Shown here: one piece after another, positions 1 to 5,958 of the stretch | Layout of the letters: each line of letters starts with the position of its first letter | How positions within the stretch are numbered: position 1 is the first letter of the stretch | Notes under the pieces: generated by a model | The model's database searches: none | The model's input: only the letters and a program-made list of their open reading frames with translations | What the model was told of the DNA's origin: nothing | Assembly: GCA_031119155.1 (NCBI GenBank) | Contig: JAVHYH010000100.1 | Coordinates: forward strand, 1-11,399 | From: Brevundimonas sp. | Lineage (GTDB): Bacteria; Pseudomonadota; Alphaproteobacteria; Caulobacterales; Caulobacteraceae | DNA: 11,399 nucleotides | Reading direction: 5' to 3' | Translations under genes and position numbers: made by a program

Positions 1-2408
1 TTGCGGAAGTCCTCGGCCACGCCGCGCAGGCCCTTGCCGTCCACGCCGTCGAGGACGCGGGCGATCAGCTTGACGCCGTTGATCTCTTCCGGGGCCGAGC
101 TCGCGCCCGAACCGCCGCCCAGCGCCAGTTGCTTCTTCAGCTCGGCGACCTGCTTCTCCAGCGCCTTGACGGAGGTCTGCAGACCCTCGACCCGGACCGA
201 CACATCGCCGGTCTGGACCTTGAAGTCGCGGGCCAGCTTGCGCGCCACGCCGGCCTGACCTTCCAGATACAGGCGCGCGGCCTCGCCGGTCAGGGCCTCG
301 ATGCGGCGGACGCCGGCGGCGACGCCGGTTTCCTGAATGACCTTGAACAGGCCGATGTCGCCGGTGCGGGCCACGTGGGTGCCGCCGCACAGTTCGACCG
401 AATAGGGGGCGTTGTCGCTGACCAGCGAGCGGCCCAGCGTCAGGACGCGGACTTCATCGCCGTACTTCTCGCCGAACAGGGCGATGGCGCCGGCCTCGAT
501 GGCCTCCTGCGGGGCCATTAGCCTGGTTTCCGCCGGGACGTTCTGGCGGATGACCGCGTTCACCTCGGCCTCGATGGCGGCCAGTTCGTCCTCGGTGACC
601 GGGGCCGAATGGCTGAAGTCGAAGCGGGCGCGCTCGGCGTCGACCAGCTGACCCTTCTGGGCCACGGCGGCGCCGAGGACATTCTTCAGCGCCGTGTGCA
701 GCAGGTGGGCGGCCGAGTGGTTGGCGCGTGTGGTGGTGCGCTTGTCGGCGTCGACCAGCTGGGCGGCGCGGGCGCCGATCTCCAGCTTGCCCGCCGTGAT
801 CTGGGCCGACAGGACGTGCAGGTCGCCGGCGTGCTTCTTGACGTCGATGACTTCGGCTTCGCCGCCGGGCCATTCGAACGTGCCGTGATCGCCCGCCTGA
901 CCGCCGCTCTCGGCGTAGAAGGGGGTGGTGTCGAACAGCACCTCGACGATGTCGCCGGCCTCGGCCGTATCCACCGGGGCGCCGCCCTTCATGATGGCCA
1001 GCACCTCGCCCGAGCCGTCGATGTTGTCGTAGCCGGTGAAGACGGTCGGCCCCAGACGGTCGCGCACGGCCAGCCATTCGCCGGCGTTGGCGGTCTGGCC
1101 CGAGCCCTTCCAGTTCTCGCGCGAACGCTGGCGCTGCTCGGCCATGGCGGCCTGGAAGCCGTCGACGTTGACCGAATAGCCGCGGCGACGGGCCTCGTCC
1201 TGCGTCAGGTCCAGCGGGAAGCCGTAGGTGTCCGACAGGGTGAAGGCGGTCTGGCCATCCAGCATGTCGCCGGGGTTGAAGCCCTGAACCGCCGTGTCGA
1301 ACAGGGCCATGCCCTTGGACAGGGTGGTGCGGAAGCGGACCTCCTCCTGCTTCAGCGTGTCTTCGATGAAGGGCTGGGCGCGTTTCAGTTCCGGATAGGC
1401 CTCGCCCATCTCCGACACCAGCGTCGGCACCAGACGGTGCATCAGCGGGTCATTGGCGCCCAGCAGGTGGGCGTGGCGCATGGCGCGGCGCATGATGCGG
1501 CGCAGGACATAGCCCCGGCCTTCGTTCGACGGGGTGACGCCGTCGGCGATCAGGAAGGACGACGAGCGCAGGTGGTCAGCGATGACCTTGTGGCTCGAGG
1601 CGTGCGCCTCATCCGACTTCGTCGAGGTGGCCTCTTCCGACGCCGCGATCAGGGTCTGGAACAGGTCGGTGTCGAACACCGAGTTCTTGCCCTGAAGCAC
1701 GCTGGCGATGCGCTCCAGTCCCATGCCGGTGTCGACCGACGGCTTCGGAAGGCTGCGAACGATCTGGTCGTTCTCCTTCTCGAACTGCATGAAGACGTTG
1801 TTCCAGATCTCCACGAACCGGTCGCCGTCCTCATCGGGCGAGCCGGGAGGGCCGCCGGGGACGTGGTCGCCGTAGTCGTAGAAGATCTCGGTGCAGGGAC
1901 CGCAGGGACCGCTGTCGCCCATGGCCCAGAAATTGTCGCTGCCGGCGATGCGGACGATCTTGTGGTCCGGGAAGCCGGTGACCTTCTTCCAGATGTCGAA
2001 GGCCTCATCGTCGTCGATGTAGACGGTGACCATCAGCCGGTCGGGCGACAGGCCGAAGTCCTTGGTCACCAGCGACCAGGCGCGGTCGATGGCGTGTTCC
2101 TTGAAGTAGTCGCCGAAGCTGAAATTCCCGAGCATCTCGAAGAAGGTCAGGTGGCGGGCCGTGTAGCCGACGTTGTCCAGATCGTTGTGCTTGCCGCCCG
2201 CACGGACGCATTTCTGCGAGCTGGTGGCGCGCGTATAGGGCGGGGTGGCGGCGCCGGTGAAATAGTCCTTGAACGGCACCATGCCCGCGTTGACGAACAT
2301 CAGCGTCGGGTCGTTCTGCGGCACCAACGGAGCCGAATGGACCTTCTCGTGGCCGTCGGCCGCGAAGTAGTCGAGGAAGGTCGAGCGGATCTGTTTCAGG
2401 CTGGCCAT
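1..2408 (-). CDS. alaS: Alanine--tRNA ligase, C-terminus cut by window edge
   Basis: Charges tRNA-Ala with alanine in the cytoplasm and hydrolyses mischarged Ser/Gly-tRNA-Ala. The frame stays open from the ATG at 2408 to the window edge, giving 802 residues; bacterial AlaRS is usually about 875-880, so roughly 75 C-terminal residues lie outside. The class II catalytic domain is at the N-terminus, with residues 24-43 reading HSAPLVPQNDPTLMFVNAGM. The zinc-binding editing domain shows HSAAH (H564, H568) and CGGTH (C674, H678), the four expected ligands. After the editing domain comes a heptad-like Lys/Leu/Glu stretch (around ALEKQVAELKKQL) and a Gly-rich linker leading into the C-Ala region. 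I see no internal stop or frameshift. The start is the first ATG of the family-conserved N-terminus (MASLKQIRSTFLDYF); no strong ribosome site precedes it. It lies on the same strand as recA but is separated from it by small genes. Confidence 0.97.
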   Translation of the reverse strand, partial: MASLKQIRSTFLDYFAADGHEKVHSAPLVPQNDPTLMFVNAGMVPFKDYFTGAATPPYTRATSSQKCVRAGGKHNDLDNVGYTARHLTFFEMLGNFSFGDYFKEHAIDRAWSLVTKDFGLSPDRLMVTVYIDDDEAFDIWKKVTGFPDHKIVRIAGSDNFWAMGDSGPCGPCTEIFYDYGDHVPGGPPGSPDEDGDRFVEIWNNVFMQFEKENDQIVRSLPKPSVDTGMGLERIASVLQGKNSVFDTDLFQTLIAASEEATSTKSDEAHASSHKVIADHLRSSSFLIADGVTPSNEGRGYVLRRIMRRAMRHAHLLGANDPLMHRLVPTLVSEMGEAYPELKRAQPFIEDTLKQEEVRFRTTLSKGMALFDTAVQGFNPGDMLDGQTAFTLSDTYGFPLDLTQDEARRRGYSVNVDGFQAAMAEQRQRSRENWKGSGQTANAGEWLAVRDRLGPTVFTGYDNIDGSGEVLAIMKGGAPVDTAEAGDIVEVLFDTTPFYAESGGQAGDHGTFEWPGGEAEVIDVKKHAGDLHVLSAQITAGKLEIGARAAQLVDADKRTTTRANHSAAHLLHTALKNVLGAAVAQKGQLVDAERARFDFSHSAPVTEDELAAIEAEVNAVIRQNVPAETRLMAPQEAIEAGAIALFGEKYGDEVRVLTLGRSLVSDNAPYSVELCGGTHVARTGDIGLFKVIQETGVAAGVRRIEALTGEAARLYLEGQAGVARKLARDFKVQTGDVSVRVEGLQTSVKALEKQVAELKKQLALGGGSGASSAPEEINGVKLIARVLDGVDGKGLRGVAEDFR

Positions 2409-2449
2409 GGTCGGTCGTCAGAACTGCGTGAGAATTGCGGAACGGGCGT

Positions 2450-2482
2450 CATATAGGGGTTTGAGGCCGAGCGCATCAGTCC
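2450..2482 (-). promoter_or_regulatory. Possible alaS promoter
   Basis: Reading the minus strand, a TATATG box (2455-2450) lies 41 bases upstream of the alaS start codon in an otherwise GC-rich leader. A weak -35-like CTGATG lies about 18 bases further up. The -35 match is poor, so this rests mainly on the isolated AT-rich -10 box. alaS needs its own promoter because the nearest upstream minus-strand gene ends at 2737. Confidence 0.3.
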
Positions 2483-2590
2483 TTGGCCATTCCGGCGTCT
2501 CCGGTCCGGGGCGCGGCGCGGGGATTGGCCGCACGACCGGGTTCCCCGCCGGGCCGTTCTCTTCTGACAACGACCCCAGGGAGAGACGCC

Positions 2591-2767
2591 ATGATCGACT
2601 ACAATGACCCCGTCTATGTGGATTGGGACCGCGCGCTGGAGGCGGTGCAGGCGGCCCACCAGAGCCTGCGGCGGCGGCTGGACAAGCCCGAGGAGCGCGA
2701 GGAGGCGAGAGCGGCGCTGGACAACGCCCGCCGGCTCTATGACGCGGCGCTGGAGCGGTTGCCGTAG
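2591..2767 (+). CDS. Small charged helical protein, 58 aa, unknown function
   Basis: Not recognised. The ATG at 2591 has a good ribosome site (AGGGAG, 2578-2584 region) about six bases upstream, which picks this start over the longer upstream extension of the frame. The 58-residue product begins MIDYNDPVYVDWDRALEAVQ. It then has two amphipathic, Arg/Glu/Ala/Leu-rich helical stretches (about 13-30 and 34-56) separated by DKPEE, so a helical hairpin is likely. There is no signal peptide, membrane segment or cysteine. It diverges from alaS and converges with the small membrane gene at 2737-2931, overlapping its 3' end by 31 bp. The codons use G/C at third positions as in the neighbours, which supports real coding. 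Similar short orphan proteins occur in Caulobacterales genomes, but I cannot name a family. Confidence 0.72.
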   Translation: MIDYNDPVYVDWDRALEAVQAAHQSLRRRLDKPEEREEARAALDNARRLYDAALERLP

Positions 2768-2931
2768 GCGGGAGCGAACAGGCTGGCCACTTCGGGCCGG
2801 ATGGACTGGTCGATGGCATTGTCCCGCCGGGCCTGGTCGGCGCCGATGCGGTAGCCGATGAACAGGCCGAGGAAGAGGACCAGCAGCAGCAGGGCGACCA
2901 TGGTCAGCAGGGGCTGGCGGGGACGGGGCAT
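2737..2931 (-). CDS. Small single-span membrane protein, 64 aa, unknown function
   Basis: Not recognised. The ATG at 2931-2929 is preceded on the minus strand by AAGGA with about seven bases of spacing, which favours this start over a much longer upstream extension of the same frame. The protein begins with a basic MPRPRQ tail. It continues with a strongly hydrophobic helix (about residues 8-27, rich in Leu, Val and Phe) and then a polar tail (GYRIGADQARRDNAIDQSIR, ending in NRSSAAS). A cytoplasmic N-terminus and periplasmic C-terminus follow from the positive-inside rule. The last 31 bp overlap, tail to tail, the last 31 bp of the + strand gene ending at 2767. No terminator is visible after it. 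It is 322 bp upstream of alaS on the same strand, so read-through into alaS is possible. Confidence 0.7.
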   Translation of the reverse strand: MPRPRQPLLTMVALLLLVLFLGLFIGYRIGADQARRDNAIDQSIRPEVASLFAPAYGNRSSAAS

Positions 2932-3078
2932 CTGCGATCCTTGTCTGGTCCGGACGGGCGATCCGGAGACTACGCCCCAGCCCTGAAAGGGTTCGCGAGG
3001 GAGGCGACCTGAGGCATATCCAGAGTGGTAACGATTTATTGAGTTCGCGTCTGGGGAGAGTCCGGCTTTGCTGCCCCC

Positions 3079-3105
3079 GTGGAACAGTTTCCACAGTCTG
3101 GAGGG
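3079..3105 (+). promoter_or_regulatory. Leader hairpin and ribosome site of the small secreted protein gene
   Basis: A perfect 6-bp stem (GTGGAA 3079-3084 with TTCCAC 3089-3094, loop CAGT) lies five bases before a strong GGAGGG ribosome site (3100-3105), four bases from the ATG at 3110. The ribosome site decides the start at MNRMKRF rather than the upstream ATG at 3068. The hairpin may stabilise the leader or tune translation; that role is inferred. Confidence 0.5.
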
Positions 3106-3109
3106 TGCA

Positions 3110-3406
3110 ATGAACAGAATGAAGCGGTTCGCTGTCGCTGTCGCAGCCGGTCTGGCGACCACGGTCGCCGTGGGCCCGGCCATCGCGCTGGTGCAGTCCT
3201 ACGATCCGAACCTGATCGCCTACTCCTACGTCTATTACGCCGACGCCGAGAAGACCGAGGTGCTGGGCTACGCCTGGGACAACTGCGTCAGCGGCATCGG
3301 CGGGCACGTCTGGGTGCAGAAGCCCTACATCCCGACGCCCTACTATGATGAGACCCCGGCCTATGTCTGTTCGGGCATGGGGCCGTGGCTGCCGCCGGAC
3401 TGGTGA
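3110..3406 (+). CDS. Small secreted protein, 98 aa, DUF6289-like
   Basis: Probable exported small protein of unknown function. Residues 1-27 form a Sec signal peptide: basic MNRMKRF, an Ala/Val-rich core, then a PAIA-type cleavage region near residues 23-27. The mature part of about 70 residues is rich in Tyr, Trp, Pro and Gly. It carries YSYVYYADAEKTEVLGYAWD and two cysteines (C59, C87) that could form a disulfide in the periplasm. The YY-D-x-x-x-T-x-V-x-G-x-x-x-x-x-C pattern resembles, from memory, the small secreted proteins grouped as DUF6289; I could not check this. The start is set by GGAGGG just upstream. The gene is monocistronic: a strong terminator hairpin follows 23 bp after the stop. 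It diverges from the small membrane gene, sharing a 178-bp upstream region with it. Confidence 0.8.
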   Translation: MNRMKRFAVAVAAGLATTVAVGPAIALVQSYDPNLIAYSYVYYADAEKTEVLGYAWDNCVSGIGGHVWVQKPYIPTPYYDETPAYVCSGMGPWLPPDW

Positions 3407-3429
3407 ACCTACCGGCCTGAAGACTCCGC

Positions 3430-3462
3430 AGGGCGGTCCGGGAGGGCCGCCCTGTTTCGTTT
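3430..3462 (+). terminator. Rho-independent terminator of the small secreted protein gene
   Basis: A 10-bp stem (3430-3439 AGGGCGGTCC pairing with 3444-3453 GGGCCGCCCT, one G-T wobble), tetraloop GGGA, followed by the T-rich GTTTCGTTT. It lies 23 bp after the stop at 3406 and works on the + strand. Confidence 0.85.
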
Positions 3463-3471
3463 GGGCGAACG

Positions 3472-3510
3472 AAAAAAGGCCGCCCGACCCCGGCGGGGAG
3501 TCGAGCGGCC
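3472..3510 (-). terminator. Rho-independent terminator of recA
   Basis: Read on the minus strand, a 14-bp stem (GGCCGCTCGACTCC with GGGGTCGGGCGGCC, two G-T wobbles) closes a CCGCC loop and is followed directly by TTTTTT (3477-3472). It lies about 125 bp past the recA stop, leaving a long 3' untranslated region. It faces the + strand terminator at 3430-3462, only 9 bp away, so the two insulate the convergent genes. Confidence 0.88.
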
Positions 3511-3580
3511 GCTCCGTCCGGTCCCGGCCCGGCGGGGTCGGATGGCGGGTCGCCGGACCGGATCGGAGAAGTGTCTGGAA

Positions 3581-3633
3581 GAGTCCGCGGAGTCCGGACT
3601 CAAGAGAGCAGACTCCGCGGACATATCGGACTC
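3581..3633. repeat. Nested inverted repeats with five GANTC sites, recA 3' UTR
   Basis: A perfect 12-bp inverted repeat (GTCCGCGGAGTC 3583-3594; GACTCCGCGGAC 3611-3622) has a 16-base loop. Inside it lies the 10-bp palindrome AGTCCGGACT (3591-3600), and another CGGACTC lies at 3627-3633. GANTC, the CcrM methylation target in Caulobacterales, occurs at 3581, 3590, 3597, 3611 and 3629. It begins four bases after the recA stop, so it would be transcribed as a structured 3' UTR. There is no T-tract, so it is not a terminator itself. Its function is unknown. Confidence 0.8.
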
Positions 3634-3636
3634 AGG

Positions 3637-4716
3637 TCAGCCCTCGAGGTCCTGGCCTTCGTCAGGCTCGGGCGTGCCGAGCATGTCGTCGGCGATCTTG
3701 TTGGTGGACGAGCGCACGGCCTTCTCGATGGAGGCGGCGACATCCGGGTTGGCCTTGAGGAAGGCGCGGACGTTCTCGCGACCCTGACCGATGCGGGTCG
3801 AGTCATAGCTGAACCACGAGCCCGACTTCTCGATAATGCCGGCCTTCACGCCCAGGTCGATGACTTCGCCCAGCTTGGAGATGCCTTCGCCGTACATGAT
3901 GTCGAAGATGACCTCGCGGAACGGCGGGGCGACCTTGTTCTTGACCACCTTCACGCGGGTGGTGTTGCCGACCACTTCGTCGCGGTCCTTGATCGCACCG
4001 GTGCGGCGGATGTCGAGGCGGACCGAGGCATAGAATTTCAGCGCATTGCCGCCGGTGGTGGTTTCCGGCGAGCCGTACATCACCCCGATCTTGTGACGGA
4101 TCTGGTTGATGAACAGCACGATGCATTTCGACTTGCTGATCGAGGCCGTCAGCTTGCGCAGGGCCTGCGACATCAGACGGGCCTGCAGGCCGGGCAGGCT
4201 GTCGCCCATCTCGCCTTCGATTTCGGCGCGCGGCGTCAGGGCGGCGACCGAGTCGACCACCACGATGTCCACGGCGCCCGAGCGCACCAGGGTATCGACG
4301 ATTTCCAGCGCCTGTTCGCCCGTGTCGGGCTGCGACACCAGCAGGTCGTCCAGGTTCACGCCCAGCTTCTGGGCATAGACCGGGTCCAGCGCATGTTCGG
4401 CGTCGACGAAGGCGGCCACGCCGCCCTTCTTCTGCACTTCCGCGACGGTGTGCAGGGCCAGGGTCGTCTTGCCCGAGGATTCCGGACCGAAGACCTCGAT
4501 CACCCGACCGACCGGCAGACCGCCGATGCCGAGCGCCATGTCGAGGCCCAGCGAGCCGGTCGAGACGCTTTCGATCTCCGCGACCTGCCCGGCCTTGCCG
4601 AGCTTCATCACCGAGCCCTTGCCGAAGGCGCGATCGATCTGCGCGATCGCCGCCTCCAGAGCGCGTTGCTTGTCGCCGTCTTCCTTGCCTACCAACTTCA
4701 GAGCCGCCTGTGACAT
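3637..4716 (-). CDS. recA: Recombinase RecA
   Basis: ATP-dependent strand-exchange protein of homologous recombination, and co-protease that triggers LexA self-cleavage in the SOS response. The 359-residue product has Walker A GPESSGKT (77-84), the Walker B strand DIVVVDSVAAL (150-160), and loop L2/ATP-cap residues around FINQIRHKIGVMYGSPETTTGGNALKFYAS (203-231). It ends in the usual acidic tail (DDMLGTPEPDEGQDLEG). Length is close to the roughly 350-360 of alphaproteobacterial RecA. I chose the ATG at 4716 (MSQAALKLVG) because AGGGAG (4731-4726) sits nine bases upstream and because, as remembered, the Caulobacter protein begins similarly. An ATG seven codons earlier (4737) would put that ribosome site inside the gene; the frame also stays open to 4896 without support. 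A LexA-type site lies about 100 bp upstream, and a terminator lies at 3472-3510. Confidence 0.98.
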   Translation of the reverse strand: MSQAALKLVGKEDGDKQRALEAAIAQIDRAFGKGSVMKLGKAGQVAEIESVSTGSLGLDMALGIGGLPVGRVIEVFGPESSGKTTLALHTVAEVQKKGGVAAFVDAEHALDPVYAQKLGVNLDDLLVSQPDTGEQALEIVDTLVRSGAVDIVVVDSVAALTPRAEIEGEMGDSLPGLQARLMSQALRKLTASISKSKCIVLFINQIRHKIGVMYGSPETTTGGNALKFYASVRLDIRRTGAIKDRDEVVGNTTRVKVVKNKVAPPFREVIFDIMYGEGISKLGEVIDLGVKAGIIEKSGSWFSYDSTRIGQGRENVRAFLKANPDVAASIEKAVRSSTNKIADDMLGTPEPDEGQDLEG

Positions 4717-4798
4717 TGCCTTCGTCTCCCTTGCCATGATTCCCATCTGGTTTCGGGAGAGACCCGCCACGGACCCGCCCCCTCGTTGTGTGAGGCGG

Positions 4799-4828
4799 AC
4801 TATGGACACGTTTTGTTCCGGTTCACAA
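4799..4828 (-). promoter_or_regulatory. Likely recA promoter overlapping the LexA site
   Basis: On the minus strand, TTGTGA (4828-4823) and CATAGT (4804-4799) are separated by 18 bases, a reasonable sigma-70-type pair (-35 4/6; -10 modest). The -35 element lies inside the GTTC-N7-GTTC site, so LexA bound there would block polymerase. Transcription would begin about 75 bases before the start codon. Inferred from sequence only. Confidence 0.5.
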
Positions 4829-4857
4829 GATGTTCTCATTCTGTCCGCGTGAAGTTC
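4810..4857. promoter_or_regulatory. LexA (SOS) operator of recA with phased half-sites
   Basis: GTTCACAAGATGTTC (4821-4835) is an exact match to GTTC-N7-GTTC, the direct-repeat LexA box of alphaproteobacteria. Further half-sites fall on the same 11-bp phase: GTTT at 4810, GTCC at 4843 and GTTC at 4854. A 10-bp direct repeat GTTCCGGTTC also occurs at 4815-4824 and 4854-4863. LexA binding at the central site is well supported by the motif and by its place before recA; binding at the flanking sites is inference. Confidence 0.8.
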
Positions 4858-4965
4858 CGGTTCGATGCGACCAAAAATGACGCATCCGTTCATCAATCAG
4901 CTTCCGTCACTCCCTTCCCGGCAATCGAAAAGACAGTGTTCTTTCAAAGCTGAGGGAGCTGAAAC

Positions 4966-5952
4966 ATGACCATGACCCGTCGCACGCTCGGATTGGGCGC
5001 ACTGGCGCTCGGAACCGCCGCCGCCCTGCCTTTCACCGCCCGGGCGGAGGCCTTCGCCGTCCGCATGACCGGCCAGCATCGCGGCCTGTTGCGCGGCGAG
5101 GGCTTCGCCATCCCGACCTATCACGTCAATTTCGTCACCTCCCAGCAGGCGACCTCGGTGGCCAGCATCACCGCGCGGACCCGGCTGGCGATGGTGATGG
5201 AGGGACCGGACCAGGCCCTGATGCGGCGTCTGACCAATGAGGCCTACGCCGATCTGCGGGCGCAGATGGAGACGGCCGGTCTGGCCCTGATGCCGGTCGA
5301 GGAGACCCGCGCCATGACCCGCGAGGCCCGGCTGGAGGAGCTGCCGGGCAATCAGGAGATCGCGGGCATCGGGCCGGGCATCACCATCGGCGCCAGCCTG
5401 AAGCGTGGCTGGGCCAGCTTCGGGCCTGACGCAGCCCCGGCCCTGTCGGCGCTGCGCGGCATGCGGGGGCCGGGACTGGGCCAGATCGGCGCGATCAGCG
5501 CGCTGAACCCGCTGAACCGCCGCCCGGAGATGGCGGGCAAGGTGGCCTTGGCGCCGTCTCTGGTGCTGGACTTCGCCCGTATGGACGCCGCGCGACCCGG
5601 CCTGTTCGGCGGCGCCGCCTCGGTCAACGGCAATGTGGCGTTCGGCCTGCTGGCGGAGTCCCAAGTTAGCGCTGTGAAGCCCGCCCGTCTGGGCATGGGC
5701 ACGCCCGGCGTCTTCCGCGTGCGGGACAGCGTCTTCTCGCCGACCCGTTTCGCCGAACTGGTGCAGGGCGGGGCGGCGGTGCGCGCGGGCCCCAGCTTTG
5801 CGGACACGATCGACGACAGCTATCGCGCCATCCAGCGGGCGCGCGGCGATGCGGTCGTCATCGACATCCCGGTCTGGGAAGGCCTCGTGCGGGATGCGTA
5901 CCGCGGCTACAACGCCGCCGTGGTCGAGGCCGTGCGCAGCCAGCAGGGCTGA
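4966..5952 (+). CDS. Exported protein of unknown function, Tat-like signal, 328 aa
   Basis: Not recognised. The N-terminus MTMTRRTLGLGALALGTAAA has a twin-arginine pair (R5, R6) and a Gly/Ala/Leu core. It ends at an Ala-x-Ala site (A25-R26-A27), which suggests Tat export as a folded protein or, less likely, Sec export. The mature domain of about 300 residues has no cysteine, no membrane span and no obvious catalytic motif. It contains Gly/Pro turns (GIGPGITIG, around 146-154), a Met/Arg-rich middle, and a C-terminal VVIDIPVWEGLVRDAYRGYN (about 300-319). Start: GAGGGAG (4952-4958) lies seven bases before the ATG; a second in-frame ATG (4972) lies two codons on. It diverges from recA, sharing 249 bp of upstream DNA that includes the LexA site, and converges with the M28 peptidase gene with six bases between stops. 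Confidence 0.85.
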   Translation: MTMTRRTLGLGALALGTAAALPFTARAEAFAVRMTGQHRGLLRGEGFAIPTYHVNFVTSQQATSVASITARTRLAMVMEGPDQALMRRLTNEAYADLRAQMETAGLALMPVEETRAMTREARLEELPGNQEIAGIGPGITIGASLKRGWASFGPDAAPALSALRGMRGPGLGQIGAISALNPLNRRPEMAGKVALAPSLVLDFARMDAARPGLFGGAASVNGNVAFGLLAESQVSAVKPARLGMGTPGVFRVRDSVFSPTRFAELVQGGAAVRAGPSFADTIDDSYRAIQRARGDAVVIDIPVWEGLVRDAYRGYNAAVVEAVRSQQG

Positions 5953-5958
5953 CGCGGC

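Noticed and set aside
609..2456. A 615-codon open frame on the + strand across alaS
   Set aside because: It is antisense to a complete-motif AlaRS. Its product is a Gly/Val/Asp/Gln/Arg-rich mixture without domain signature, as expected from the opposite frame of a high-GC gene.
3028..3042. A CtrA-like box (GTAA-N7-TTGA) in the divergent region between two small genes
   Set aside because: Two of eight consensus positions (TTAA-N7-TTAA) mismatch, and AT-rich promoter DNA produces such matches by chance.
2396..3307. A 303-codon minus-strand frame covering the small-gene region
   Set aside because: It runs through two intergenic regions and antisense to the secreted protein; the composition is Arg/Pro/Gln-rich noise.
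4717..4896. N-terminal extension of RecA up to an ATG at 4896
   Set aside because: It would translate through the promoter and LexA site, has no ribosome site and is not a known RecA feature; AGGGAG upstream of 4716 decides the start.
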